Origin: Breoghania sp037026715
GTDB taxonomy: Bacteria; Pseudomonadota; Alphaproteobacteria; Rhizobiales; Stappiaceae
Direction of reading: 5' to 3'
Length of the DNA stretch: 64,000 nucleotides
Assembly (NCBI RefSeq): GCF_037026715.1
Contig: NZ_JBANCG010000003.1
Span: 248,001-312,000, forward strand
Made by a program: the position numbers and the translations under genes. Below, piece after piece: positions 51,448 through 60,624 of this stretch. The first letter of the stretch is position 1. The number at the start of each line of letters is the position of its first letter. The notes below the pieces were generated by a model, which saw only the letters and a list, made by a program, of their open reading frames with translations, searched no databases and had not been told where the DNA came from.

Positions 51448-51834
51448 ATGGAGTTGCCTCAAGATTCATACCGGGAATTTTCTCAAGAATATGCGAAAGG
51501 CGGAATTCGTGCCGTAATTTTCGTCAATGGGGGCGCTGCGGTGGCGACTTTGAGCCAATTGACCGCATTGTCTAATTTATTCCCGAAGTCGGCTATTGGT
51601 ATAGCTCTGATTAGCTTTATTATTGGTATTTTATTCGGAGTTTTGACTTGGGTGGCTGGATTTATTTCTAATAGACATGTAGATCGAAAATTGCGAAATC
51701 AAGAAAAGACTTATCTGTCAGCAGATATCTGGATGTATATCGGGATTTTCTTGTCATTGCTGAGTATTTCCGCATTCGCCTTCGGATGCCTGAGATTGGC
51801 GGTTGCCTTCATGATTGACAATCCGGCTTGCTAA
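51448..51834 (+). CDS. AT-rich orphan membrane protein (hypothetical)
   Basis: A 128-residue protein with three hydrophobic segments: about residues 22-42, 50-75 (SAIGIALISFIIGILFGVLT) and 92-120 (DIWMYIGIFLSLLSISAFAF). The N-terminus is polar (MELPQDSYREFSQEYAKGG) and should be cytoplasmic. Base and codon use (many TTT, ATT, TTA, AGA) differ sharply from the GC-rich neighbours, and the AT-rich stretch runs from about 51395 to 51800. This points to recent acquisition. ATG 51448 follows AAGGGA by 11 bases. I recognise no family. The stop overlaps that of the convergent oxidoreductase gene by four bases. Confidence 0.7.
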   Translation: MELPQDSYREFSQEYAKGGIRAVIFVNGGAAVATLSQLTALSNLFPKSAIGIALISFIIGILFGVLTWVAGFISNRHVDRKLRNQEKTYLSADIWMYIGIFLSLLSISAFAFGCLRLAVAFMIDNPAC

Positions 51835-52418
51835 TAGACCTCCCGTCCAAGCTCTCGCATCTTCTCCAGCCACTTCGCGCGGGTGGTATCATCGACCGAG
51901 GTGGCTCCGCCGAAGAGCGTCTTTCGCACCGGCGCGATTCCTGCGAGGTTCAGGGCGTTGCGCTCGAACCATTTCAGGCCGTGGGCGCGATACCAGAAGC
52001 GGTAGAGAAGCGACGGCATGCTCATCGTCGTCACCAGCCGCGCGGATCGGCCGCCGAGGCGCGCGCGGGGAAAGCCATGCGGGCCGGCCGCGTCCTCGAA
52101 GGCGATGTGGCGATGAAGGATCTGTTCGAAGAACGCCTTCGTCAGCGCCGGCAGGGTGCCGAGCCACAGCGGAAAGACAATGACGATGTGATCGGCCGTC
52201 TGGATCGCCTCTAAGGCCTGTTGCAAGCCTTCGGGAACGGGGCCGGAATACTCCGTCTCGTTGCGCAGGATGGGAAAAGCGAGGAAGGCGACCGCGATTT
52301 CCGTGATCTCGTGGCCGGCCTCCCGCGCACCTTCGGCGTAGGCCCGCCCAAGGGCATGGCAGAGGTGGCCGGGGTCCGGGTCGGGATGCCCCTGAATGAG
52401 AACGATGCGGTGTGTCAT
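51831..52418 (-). CDS. NAD(P)H-dependent oxidoreductase, flavodoxin-like fold
   Basis: A 195-residue protein of the KefF/NQO family. The start MTHRIVLIQGHPDPDPGHLC is the FMN phosphate site; HIVIVFPLWLGTLPALTKAF is the second conserved block. It probably reduces quinones or other acceptors with NAD(P)H. It stands alone, between the AT-rich orphan gene and rpsU. Confidence 0.87.
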   Translation of the reverse strand: MTHRIVLIQGHPDPDPGHLCHALGRAYAEGAREAGHEITEIAVAFLAFPILRNETEYSGPVPEGLQQALEAIQTADHIVIVFPLWLGTLPALTKAFFEQILHRHIAFEDAAGPHGFPRARLGGRSARLVTTMSMPSLLYRFWYRAHGLKWFERNALNLAGIAPVRKTLFGGATSVDDTTRAKWLEKMRELGREVY

Positions 52419-52561
52419 GGCCGTCGTGTCATGGCCGTCACGTCATGGGAAGCCGGCCATCGCGCGGCCCTGCGCAAGGCGGCTGCCGCAACCTTCGCAC
52501 ATTCGCGTTTGTGACGCATCAGGTCTCGCGTTCAGAACCCACTCGCCGGAATCAAGACGCG

Positions 52562-52598
52562 AAAAAACGGGCCGCGCGAAATATCGCGCAGTCCGTTT
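52562..52598 (-). terminator. terminator of rpsU
   Basis: Leftward, ACGGACTGCGCGA, loop, TCGCGCGGCCCGT, then six U (A run at 52562-52567). It lies about 60 bases past the rpsU stop. Confidence 0.75.
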
Positions 52599-52657
52599 GA
52601 AACCTTAAGCCTTGAAAAGCCGTTGCCGGTCCGCCTGAATCGCGGACCTTCGCGCCT

Positions 52658-52885
52658 TTAGCGGCGGGCCGAACGGCCGGACAGCAGGCCTTCGCGCTGG
52701 GCGCGCTTGCGGGCCAGCTTGCGGGCGCGGCGGATGGCTTCCGCCTTTTCCCGGGCGCGCTTCTCGGACGGCTTCTCAAAGTGGCCGCGGAGCTTCATTT
52801 CCCGGAAGATGCCTTCGCGCTGCATCTTTTTCTTCAGCGCCTTGAGCGCCTGATCAACGTTGTTGTCGCGAACGAGAACTTGCAC
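52658..52885 (-). CDS. rpsU: 30S ribosomal protein S21
   Basis: A 75-residue basic protein (MQVLVRDNNVDQALKALKKK; then REMKLRGHFEKPSEKRAREK). S21 helps 30S initiation by aiding pairing with the ribosome site. The start is GTG 52885 with no strong ribosome site visible. The C-terminal arginine-rich tail is typical of alphaproteobacterial S21. Confidence 0.95.
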   Translation of the reverse strand: MQVLVRDNNVDQALKALKKKMQREGIFREMKLRGHFEKPSEKRAREKAEAIRRARKLARKRAQREGLLSGRSARR

Positions 52886-53283
52886 GCGTTATATCCCGTG
52901 TTGCCGAACTGGTCAGGTTGTCGGATGTTTTCCGAAGCGCCTATCGCGGTCGGCCACCGGCCAGTCGTGATCGGGAAATGCTCCGGCTGCGCCGCACGAG
53001 GCGTCGCGAAAGTGGGCCGTTCCTTAGCAGATGCGCGGATGCTTGTCCACTGTGGGGCGGTCAAGAAAGCGGGAAATGCCGCATATCTCTGAGCCGTCCG
53101 TTGCGCGGGGGCGCCTTGCTGGCCCTTTGCGTGTGGTTCCGGCGGGGTGGACGGGCGCGCACTGTGCGGCTAGTGTCTGGCCGTTGCGCCGGGTTAAAGC
53201 GCATGCGGTTTCCCCGGCCGCGCGCCCGCATGTCATTCGCCTTCGACCCCGGACCGCGGCGAATCAGATTTCGGAGCAGCCTC
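52886..53283. other. divergent intergenic region between rpsU and the MATE gene
   Basis: About 400 bases with no gene, RNA or repeat that I can support. The frame of the MATE gene stays open through it, but without homology. Confidence 0.45.
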
Positions 53284-54672
53284 ATGGCTTCGCTGGCGAG
53301 TGATGGCGCCGCGCAGAACGGCGCCGCTGTCTGGATTCGCGAAATTCGGGCCACATTGGCCCTGGGGCTGCCGGTTGCCGGCGCCCAGCTCGCGCAAACC
53401 GCGATCAACACGACCGACGTGCTGATGATCGGGCAACTGGGTACCGAGCCGCTGGCGGCGGCCGTGCTCACGTTCAATATCTATATCGTGATCTTCCTGT
53501 TCGGAGCGGGGCTGGTGCAGGCGGTGATGCCGCTTGCCGCCCGGGCGCGCGGCGAGCGGCGCATGCGCGATGTTCGCCGTTCCGTGCGCATGGGGCTGTG
53601 GGTGGTGATCGCCTATTCGGTGCCGGCCATGATCGTCATGTGGCACACGGAATCTCTTCTGCTCGCCTTCGGGCAGGACCCGGAGCTTTCGCAAAGCGCC
53701 GGTAGCTACATGCGCTACCTGCAATGGACATTGCCGCCGGCTCTGGCAACGATGGGCCTGCGCAATTTCGTCGCCGTCATGGAAATGACGCAGGTCGTCC
53801 TGTGGGCCACGGTTGCGGGCGCGCTCGTCAATGCGCTGCTCGATTACGTCCTGATTTTCGGCGCGTTCGGCGCACCGCGACTTGAATTGGTGGGAGCGGG
53901 CATTGCTTCGATGGGAACCGCGACGGCGACCTTCCTGTTGCTGCTCGCCTACACGTTGCGGCAACGCAAGTTGCGCCGTTTCGCCATTCTCGGCCGCTTC
54001 TGGCGCAGCGACTGGACCGTCTTCTTCCAGATTCTAAAGCTGGGCTGGCCGATCGGGCTGACGATCCTGGCCGAGGTCGGTCTGTTCGTGGCCTCCGCGC
54101 TGATGATGGGCTGGATCGGAACGGTGCCGCTGGCCGCCCATGGCATCGCCACGCAATGCGCCTCGCTCACCTTCATGATACCGCTGGGCCTCGGCATGGC
54201 GGGAACCATCCGCGTCGGGCTCGCTCACGGGCGCGGCGACCGCATCGGCGTGGGGCGGGCCGGCTGGACCACCTTCGGCCTGTCGATCGGTGTGATGTTC
54301 TGTGCCGCACTCGTCTTCTGGAGCGTGCCGGATCTACTGATCGGCGCGTTCACCAAGGAGGGCAATCCCGATACGCCGAAGGTGCTGGTCGCGGGAACGG
54401 CGTTTCTTGCCGTCGCCGCGGTCTTTCAGATCTTCGACGGCGCTCAAGTGGCCGGGGCCAGCATCCTGCGCGGGCTTTCCGACACGCGCGTGCCGATGAT
54501 CATCGCCGTGGTGGGTTATTGGGGCATCGGCATGACGCTCGCCTACGGGTTGGCCTTCGGGGCTGGCTGGGGCGGCGTCGGCCTGTGGTGGGGGCTGGCG
54601 AGCGGTCTCGCCTTCGTCGCGATCATCGCGATGTGGCGTTTCGCCTGGCGCGAGCGGCTCGGGCTCGTGTGA
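53284..54672 (+). CDS. MATE family efflux transporter
   Basis: A 462-residue multidrug exporter of the NorM type, with 12 hydrophobic segments. The N-lobe start LGLPVAGAQLAQTAINTTDV with MIGQLGTEPLAA is typical, and the second lobe repeats it (LKLGWPIGLTILAEVGLFVA with MGWIGTVPLAAHGIA). It uses a Na+ or H+ gradient to expel cationic compounds. ATG 53284 (MASLASDGAA) is chosen; upstream in-frame starts add over 100 unlikely residues. Confidence 0.9.
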   Translation: MASLASDGAAQNGAAVWIREIRATLALGLPVAGAQLAQTAINTTDVLMIGQLGTEPLAAAVLTFNIYIVIFLFGAGLVQAVMPLAARARGERRMRDVRRSVRMGLWVVIAYSVPAMIVMWHTESLLLAFGQDPELSQSAGSYMRYLQWTLPPALATMGLRNFVAVMEMTQVVLWATVAGALVNALLDYVLIFGAFGAPRLELVGAGIASMGTATATFLLLLAYTLRQRKLRRFAILGRFWRSDWTVFFQILKLGWPIGLTILAEVGLFVASALMMGWIGTVPLAAHGIATQCASLTFMIPLGLGMAGTIRVGLAHGRGDRIGVGRAGWTTFGLSIGVMFCAALVFWSVPDLLIGAFTKEGNPDTPKVLVAGTAFLAVAAVFQIFDGAQVAGASILRGLSDTRVPMIIAVVGYWGIGMTLAYGLAFGAGWGGVGLWWGLASGLAFVAIIAMWRFAWRERLGLV

Positions 54673-54679
54673 GATCAAC

Positions 54680-54710
54680 AAAAAAGCCCCGGCCAAGGCC
54701 GGGGCTTTTT
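54680..54710. terminator. bidirectional terminator between the MATE gene and rpmE
   Basis: AGCCCCGGCC (54685-54694), loop AA, GGCCGGGGCT (54697-54706), with A run before and T run after. It serves both convergent genes. Confidence 0.9.
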
Positions 54711-54731
54711 CATGTTCCGTGGCGGGTCGGC

Positions 54732-54956
54732 TTAGTTGCCGAGAATGCCGTGGTACTTGTTCTTGAAGCGGGACAGACGGCCGCCGCGGTCGACCAGCGT
54801 CTGCTGACCGCCGGTCCACGCCGGGTGCGTGGTGGGGTCGATGTCGAGACGCAGCTCCGCGCCCTCGTCGCCGTAGGTCGAGCGGGTCGTGAACTCGGTG
54901 CCGTTGGTCATGACCACCTTGATCATGTGGTAGTCGGGATGTGTATCGCTCTTCAT
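54732..54956 (-). CDS. rpmE: 50S ribosomal protein L31
   Basis: A 74-residue protein (MKSDTHPDYHMIKVVMTNGT; DIDPTTHPAWTGGQQTLVDR; FKNKYHGILGN). It lacks the zinc cysteines of the classical form, as is usual in Rhizobiales. It is a bridge protein between the ribosomal subunits. The terminator at 54680-54710 ends the transcript. Confidence 0.95.
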   Translation of the reverse strand: MKSDTHPDYHMIKVVMTNGTEFTTRSTYGDEGAELRLDIDPTTHPAWTGGQQTLVDRGGRLSRFKNKYHGILGN

Positions 54957-55284
54957 AGCCGGATCCTCTCGCCACGTTGTCCGGGCCGATGCGACCAGCA
55001 GGATGCAACGCTTCGCTCAATCAAGATCGGCCGCACGCAGCCTGCGGCGGCCGGAAACAGTCGGGCGACGCTATAACCCACTCCGTCGCCGCTTTCAAGG
55101 CATTCGCAGCCTTGAGATGGGCTGATGCTGGAGGCATTGTGGAATGGACGGCTCTTAGATCCCCTCCACGCCTTCCGGCCGGCCGGATTCCTCCGTTCTG
55201 TCACCGCATTTGCGGATTGACCGCATATCTGCAAGATGCAACAGCGTGCATCACCCAATAATCGTTCCAGTCTGGAGTTGACCC
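54957..55284. other. divergent region between rpmE and the ABC exporter gene
   Basis: About 330 bases without a gene. It should hold promoters for both genes; I see no clear operator or RNA. Confidence 0.45.
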
Positions 55285-57105
55285 TTGGCGCGGCGAAACA
55301 AGAACGAAACAAGCTCCGCAACGCATACAGCCAGAAAATCGAAGTCGCTCAAGCCGCTGGGGATGCTGGCGCCCTATCTCGGGCGCTACCGTGTCCAGGT
55401 GGCCGCGGCGCTCGCAGCGCTCATCGCCGCGACGCTGGCGACGCTCGCCGTTCCGCTGGCGGTCAGGCGGATGATCGATTTCGGTTTCGGCGGTGGTGAT
55501 CCGGCCTTCATCGACAAATATTTCGCCATGCTGGTTGTGGTGGTCGCAGCGCTCGCCTGCGCATCGGCCGCGCGCTACTATTTCGTCACCTGGCTGGGTG
55601 AGCGCATCGTCTCCGATCTGCGCGTCGCCGTCTTCGCCCACATCACCCGGCTTTCGGCGTCGTTCTTCGATACGGCGCGCTCCGGCGAGGTCGTCTCGCG
55701 GCTGACTGCCGACACGACGCAGGTGAAGGCTGCCGTCGGCGCGTCCGTGTCCGTGGCGCTGCGCAATCTGGCGCTCTTCATCGGCGCGGCGACGATGATG
55801 GTGATCACCAGCCCGCGTCTTTCCGGCCTGGTGCTTCTCGCCATTCCCTTCGTGGTGATTCCCCTCATCGTCTTCGGCCGCATGGTGCGCCGCCGCTCAA
55901 GGCTCGCCCAGGACACGCTCGCCGACGCCTCCGCCTATGCGGTGGAGGCCATCGGCGCCATCCGCACGCTTCAGGCCTTCACCAACGAGCGCTTCGCCTC
56001 CAGCCGCTTCGCCGTCCAGGTGGAGCGCGCCTTCAATGCCGCGAAATCTTCCTTCACGGCGCGCGCGATGTTGACCGCCTTCGGCATGTTCGTGGTCTTC
56101 GCCTCCGTCGTTGCCGTCATGTGGATGGGCTCCAAGGACGTGCTGGCCGGGCGGATCTCCGGCGGCGCGCTCGGCCAGTTCGTGCTCTATTCGGTCTTCG
56201 CGGCCGGTGCGCTCGGCCAGCTCTCGGAAGTCTGGGGCGAACTTTCCCAGGCCGCTGGCGCCGCCGAGCGGTTGGCCGAGCTCTTCCAGATCGAGCCGGA
56301 AATCCGCGCTCCGGCAAACCCGAAGGCGCTTCCGGAGCCCGGCGCGGGCGCCGTGCGTTTCGATCACGTGAGCTTCTCCTATCCTTCCACCACCGACGAG
56401 CGCGTGGTCGACGGCATCGACATCGACATCGCGGCCGGAGAGACGGTGGCCGTGGTCGGACCGTCCGGGGCGGGCAAGTCCACGCTCTTCCATCTGCTCA
56501 TGCGATTCTACGATCCCAAGGCGGGACACGTGTCGCTCGATGGCATCGATCTGCGCGAAGCGGACCCGGAGGAGGTTCGTCGCCGCATCGCGCTCGTGCC
56601 GCAGGATACGGTGATCTTCGGCGCCACGGTGAAGGAGAACCTGCTCTACGGCCGCCCGGACGCCAGCGACGAGGATATCCGCGCCGCCGCTGTCGCCGCC
56701 CATGCTGACACCTTCATCTCGGCCATGGCGAAGGGCTACGACACCATGATCGGCGAACGTGGCGTCACGCTTTCGGGCGGCGAACGCCAGCGGCTGGCCA
56801 TCGCGCGCGCGCTCCTGAAGGACGCGCCGGTCCTGCTGCTCGACGAAGCGACCTCGGCGCTGGATGCGGAAAGCGAAACGCTGGTGCAGACCGCGCTCGA
56901 CCGGCTGATGGCTGAGCGAACCACGCTCGTCATCGCGCACCGTCTCGCCACCGTGCTGAAGGCCGACCGTATTCTGGTGATGGAGAAAGGGCGGATCGTC
57001 GAACAGGGCACGCACGAGGCCCTGATCGGCCAGGGCGGTCTTTATGAGCGGCTCGCCCGCCTGCAGTTCGAGCGCGGCGCGCAGGGGCTTGAGGTGGCGA
57101 AGTAG
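55285..57105 (+). CDS. ABC transporter, fused membrane and ATP-binding domains (MsbA-like exporter)
   Basis: A 606-residue half-transporter that works as a dimer. Six membrane helices fill about residues 30-320. The nucleotide-binding domain (about 350-590) has Walker A GPSGAGKST, signature LSGGERQRLAIARALL, Walker B VLLLDEATSALD and the H-loop VIAHRLATV. The family exports lipids or drugs; the substrate is not clear. The start is TTG 55285, seven bases after GGAG, as no ATG fits. Confidence 0.9.
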   Translation: MARRNKNETSSATHTARKSKSLKPLGMLAPYLGRYRVQVAAALAALIAATLATLAVPLAVRRMIDFGFGGGDPAFIDKYFAMLVVVVAALACASAARYYFVTWLGERIVSDLRVAVFAHITRLSASFFDTARSGEVVSRLTADTTQVKAAVGASVSVALRNLALFIGAATMMVITSPRLSGLVLLAIPFVVIPLIVFGRMVRRRSRLAQDTLADASAYAVEAIGAIRTLQAFTNERFASSRFAVQVERAFNAAKSSFTARAMLTAFGMFVVFASVVAVMWMGSKDVLAGRISGGALGQFVLYSVFAAGALGQLSEVWGELSQAAGAAERLAELFQIEPEIRAPANPKALPEPGAGAVRFDHVSFSYPSTTDERVVDGIDIDIAAGETVAVVGPSGAGKSTLFHLLMRFYDPKAGHVSLDGIDLREADPEEVRRRIALVPQDTVIFGATVKENLLYGRPDASDEDIRAAAVAAHADTFISAMAKGYDTMIGERGVTLSGGERQRLAIARALLKDAPVLLLDEATSALDAESETLVQTALDRLMAERTTLVIAHRLATVLKADRILVMEKGRIVEQGTHEALIGQGGLYERLARLQFERGAQGLEVAK

Positions 57106-57158
57106 GGACCGCGTTGCCGCTCTGCGGAAAGGGCAAGTCGACAGGCTCGTTGCATGAG

Positions 57159-57313
57159 CCGCTTGCTCCCCTCTCCCCCCTTGCGGGGGAGAGGTCACGC
57201 GATCCGCGTGACAGAGGGGGGTAAGCCGCTTGCTCGGAATCTGCCGCTTCACCCCCCTCTGTCGGCCAGGGCCGACATCTCCCCCACAAGGGGGGAGAGG
57301 GGAGCAAGCGGCA
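57159..57313. repeat. composite palindromic intergenic element
   Basis: The outer arms GCCGCTTGCTCCCC (from 57159) and GGGGAGCAAGCGGC (to about 57312) are inverted. Each arm contains its own hairpins: CTCTCCCCC/GGGGGAGAG and TCACGC/GCGTGA in the left arm, TGTCGGCC/GGCCGACA and CTCCCCC/GGGGGGAG in the right. The CTCTCCCCC core recurs near 5081-5102. It lies between convergent genes. Confidence 0.7.
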
Positions 57314-57328
57314 GGCATCCTCCAGACG

Positions 57329-57356
57329 AAAAAAGGCGGCCCCAATCGAGCCGCCT
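57329..57356 (-). terminator. terminator of the SDR gene
   Basis: AGGCGGC (57334-57340) pairs with GCCGCCT (57350-57356). The A run at 57329-57334 gives the U tract in leftward reading. Confidence 0.75.
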
Positions 57357-57385
57357 TTCCAAATTCCGTCAGTATCGAATCCGCC

Positions 57386-58174
57386 TCATTCCTCCGGAAC
57401 GTCGACCGTGTAGTTGAGCGGCAGGCGGCCGCCGTCGGCGTAGATGGTCTGGCCGGTGACGTAGCTCGCGTCCTCGTCGGCCAGGAAAGCGGCGATGGAG
57501 GCGATTTCGCGCGGCTCGCCGATGCGGGCCATCGGCGTGCGCGACAGGATGCGGGCACGCGCAGCCGGATCGTCGTTCACCGAGGCCAGCATGTCGGTCA
57601 TGATCGAGCCCGGCCCGATCGCGTTGACGCGGATGCCATGCGGGGCGAGCGCCACGGCCATCGCCTTGGTGAGCTGGTTCACGCCGCCCTTGGAGACGGT
57701 GTAGGGCAACTGGCTGTGCAGGCCGAAGACGGCGTTGACCGAGGACATGTTGACGATGGCGCCCGCAGGGCCGCCGTTCTGCACCCGGTCCACCATGTGT
57801 CGGGCCACCGCCTGGCCGCACAGGAACGAGCCCTTCAGGTTGATGTTGAGAACCCGGTCGAACTCGGCCTCGTCGATGGTGAGGATATCGCCGGGGCTGA
57901 CGATACCGGCATTGTTGATCAGCACGTCGATGTCGCCGTAGGTGTCGATTGCGGCGGCCACCAGATTGCGTACGTCGAGCCGCTCCGACACGTCGCAATG
58001 GACGTAGGTCACGTCTCCGAGACCCTTCAGGTCGGCTTCCGCCGCCTCGCCGGCTTCGTCGTTGACGTCGGACATGACGACCTTTGCGCCGTCTTCCAGG
58101 AAGCGGCGGGCAATGGCCAGCCCGATGCCGCGTGCGGCTCCGGTGACGATGGTTACCTTGTTGGTGAGGGCCAA
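57386..58174 (-). CDS. SDR family NAD(P)-dependent oxidoreductase
   Basis: A 262-residue classical short-chain dehydrogenase. The cofactor site is TGAARGIGLAIAR, then CDVSE and NNAG. The catalytic set is the serine in NMSSVNAVFG and Tyr/Lys in YTVSKGG. The Asp after strand 2 (VVMSDVN) suggests NAD rather than NADP. The start is TTG 58174 with an AAGGAG site eight bases upstream. It lies about 140 bases downstream of the prpE-like gene on the same strand; the substrate is not known. Confidence 0.9.
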   Translation of the reverse strand: MALTNKVTIVTGAARGIGLAIARRFLEDGAKVVMSDVNDEAGEAAEADLKGLGDVTYVHCDVSERLDVRNLVAAAIDTYGDIDVLINNAGIVSPGDILTIDEAEFDRVLNINLKGSFLCGQAVARHMVDRVQNGGPAGAIVNMSSVNAVFGLHSQLPYTVSKGGVNQLTKAMAVALAPHGIRVNAIGPGSIMTDMLASVNDDPAARARILSRTPMARIGEPREIASIAAFLADEDASYVTGQTIYADGGRLPLNYTVDVPEE

Positions 58175-58312
58175 GGGAGTTCTCCTTTGTTCGCCGAACG
58201 GCTAATGCGTCTTTATAGCGTCTGATGAAGCCGCGAACAGGCCCCCGCCGGCGGGCGGAGGCCATTTTTCCCCGCGAGATGGCCCCAGATCGTGGTGTCG
58301 CCCCGCGCCGCC

Positions 58313-60226
58313 TCAACCTCCGCGCGTGATGCCCCGCGCGCGAATGGCTTCGGCGATCTCGTCGAGCACGCCGGGGTCGTCGATGGTCGCCGGCATGCGG
58401 AATTCCTCGCCATCGGCGATCTGGCGCATGGTCGCGCGCAGGATCTTGCCGGAGCGGGTCTTGGGCAGCCGGTCGACGGAAACGGCGATCTTGAACGCGG
58501 CCACCGGACCGATCTCCTGGCGCACGCGCGCGACCAGTTCGCGCTCCACCTCGCCCGGATCACGTTCCACGCCGGCCTTCAGCACGACGAAGCCGCATGG
58601 CAACTGGCCCTTCAGCTCGTCGGCGATGCCCACGACCGCGCATTCGGCGACATCGGGGTGGCCCGCCAGAACTTCCTCCATCGCGCCGGTGGAAAGCCGG
58701 TGTCCGGCGACGTTGATGATGTCGTCGGTGCGCGCCATGATGAAGAGGTAACCGTCATCGTCCCGGTAACCGGCGTCGGCGGTCTTGTAGTAGCCGGGGA
58801 ACTCCGCGAGATAGGCATCGCGGAAGCGCTTGTCGTTGCCCCACAGTGTCGGCAGGCAGCCCGGCGGCAGCGGCAGCTTGACGACGATGTTGCCAAGCGT
58901 GCCATCCGCGACCTCGTGGCCTGCATCGTCGAGAATGCGGATGTCGTAGCCGGGCATGGCGACCGTGGGCGAGCCGTATTTCACGGGCAACTGGCCGAGC
59001 CCCACCGGGTTGCCGGCGATGCACCAGCCGGTTTCCGTCTGCCACCAATGGTCGATGACGGGAACGGAGAGATTTTCCTCCGCCCACTTGATCGTCTCCG
59101 GATCGGCGCGCTCGCCGGCGAGGAACAGCGTGCGGAAGCCGGCGAGATCGTAGTCCGCCAGGAGCTTTGCCTCCGGGTCCTCCTTGCGGATCGCGCGGAA
59201 GGCGGTCGGTGCGGTGAACAGGGCGGAGACGCCGTGCTCAGAAATCACCCGCCAGTAGGTGCCTGCATCCGGGGTGCCGACCGGCTTTCCCTCAAACACC
59301 ATCGTCGTGCAGCCGTGCAGGAGCGGTGCATAGACGATGTAGGAATGGCCCACGACCCAGCCGACATCCGAAGCCGCCCAGAACACCTCGCCCGGGTCGA
59401 TGCCGTAAAGGTTCGACATCGACCACTTGAGCGCGACCATGTGGCCGCCATTGTCGCGCACCACCCCCTTGGGCTGGCCGGTCGTGCCGGATGTGTAGAG
59501 GATATAGAGCGGATCGGTGGCGGCGACGGGCACGCAGGGCACCTGGCGCCCCTTTTCCAGTTCCGCCTGCATCGCAGCGCCGAGATCGACATCGCGGCCC
59601 TCCACCAGATCGGCGGCAAGCTCCTCGCGCTGGAAGACGAGGCAGCAGTCGGGCTTGTGGGTCGCCTGGTCGATGGCACCGCCGATGAGCGGCATGTAGG
59701 CGATGGTGCGGTTCGGCTCGATGCCGCAGGAGGCGGCGATGATCGCCTTGGGAGTGGCATCGTCGATGCGGGTGGCGAGCTCGTGCGCGGCAAAGCCGCC
59801 GAAGACGACCGAATGGATCGCGCCGATGCGTGCGCATGCCAGCATCGCCATCACCGCTTCCGGGATCATCGGCATGTAGATGATGACCCGGTCGCCCTTG
59901 GAAACGCCCTGGTCGACCAGGACGCCGGCCATCGCGTTCACACGGTCCAACGTCTGGGCATAGGTGTAGGTGAGCTTCTTGCCGGTGACGGGGCTGTCAT
60001 AGATGATTGCCGGCTGGCCGGGCCGGTCGCGCTCCACATGCCGGTCGAGGCAATTGTAGCAGGTGTTGCACTCCGCGCCTGCGAACCAGCGCCCGAAGGC
60101 GCCGTGGTCGGGGTCGAAGACCTTGTCCCACGGCTTGATCCAGTCGATCTCGGCCGCGGCCTCGGCCCAGAATGCTTCCGGGTTTTCCCGCCAGGCCCGA
60201 TAGACCTCGTGATAACGGCTCGCCAT
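58313..60226 (-). CDS. prpE: propionyl-CoA synthetase-type acyl-CoA ligase
   Basis: A 637-residue AMP-forming ligase that activates propionate (or acetate) to the CoA thioester. The AMP motif is YILYTSGTTGQPKGVVRD; WWQTETGWCIAGNP is the PrpE/Acs substrate block and RSGKILRATMRQ holds the catalytic lysine that is a target of acetylation. The N-terminal NTCYNCLDRHV is typical of PrpE. ATG 60226 (MASRYHEVYRAW) is chosen. No methylcitrate or propionyl-CoA carboxylase genes are adjacent. Confidence 0.92.
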   Translation of the reverse strand: MASRYHEVYRAWRENPEAFWAEAAAEIDWIKPWDKVFDPDHGAFGRWFAGAECNTCYNCLDRHVERDRPGQPAIIYDSPVTGKKLTYTYAQTLDRVNAMAGVLVDQGVSKGDRVIIYMPMIPEAVMAMLACARIGAIHSVVFGGFAAHELATRIDDATPKAIIAASCGIEPNRTIAYMPLIGGAIDQATHKPDCCLVFQREELAADLVEGRDVDLGAAMQAELEKGRQVPCVPVAATDPLYILYTSGTTGQPKGVVRDNGGHMVALKWSMSNLYGIDPGEVFWAASDVGWVVGHSYIVYAPLLHGCTTMVFEGKPVGTPDAGTYWRVISEHGVSALFTAPTAFRAIRKEDPEAKLLADYDLAGFRTLFLAGERADPETIKWAEENLSVPVIDHWWQTETGWCIAGNPVGLGQLPVKYGSPTVAMPGYDIRILDDAGHEVADGTLGNIVVKLPLPPGCLPTLWGNDKRFRDAYLAEFPGYYKTADAGYRDDDGYLFIMARTDDIINVAGHRLSTGAMEEVLAGHPDVAECAVVGIADELKGQLPCGFVVLKAGVERDPGEVERELVARVRQEIGPVAAFKIAVSVDRLPKTRSGKILRATMRQIADGEEFRMPATIDDPGVLDEIAEAIRARGITRGG

Positions 60227-60408
60227 GGTGTTTTCCTCCCACATCGCAGGCGTATCCTTGCCGGCGACTTTGTCGCAAAGCGCAGGATGAAAGCAAGCCG
60301 GGCCGTTTTCGACTTTGGACTGGATCAAATTGCGCGAATTGTCGCAGGGGGAGGCGGGAGGGCGCCCACGTCCGCTCCTGTTTGTCTCCCCACGCTCCGC
60401 TCCACCCG

Positions 60409-60503
60409 CCGTCATCACCCGGCGAAGTCCGGGTGATCCATCGCCCTTTCCGCGCCTGTCGCTGCCCGCAGTGGATTGCCCGGACGAAGCCGGGCAATGA
60501 CGG
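60409..60503. repeat. dispersed repeat B, inverted pair
   Basis: The left copy (60409-60441) forms TCACCCGG-CGAAGT-CCGGGTGA; the right copy (60472-60503) forms TTGCCCGG-ACGAAG-CCGGGCAA. As at 40207-40295, the two hairpins differ by paired changes. This copy lies between divergent genes. The rest of 60227-60624 shows no gene. Confidence 0.7.
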
Positions 60504-60624
60504 AGGAGAGATCGAATTTCGCCGAGCGCCCTCCGTCCCGCCACATCGACTCGCTTCTCCCCGTTCCCCAGCGTTACGAACGCCTGTAGGCTGAACCCTC
60601 ACGCCCCAGCACGAGCTTCCCGCC

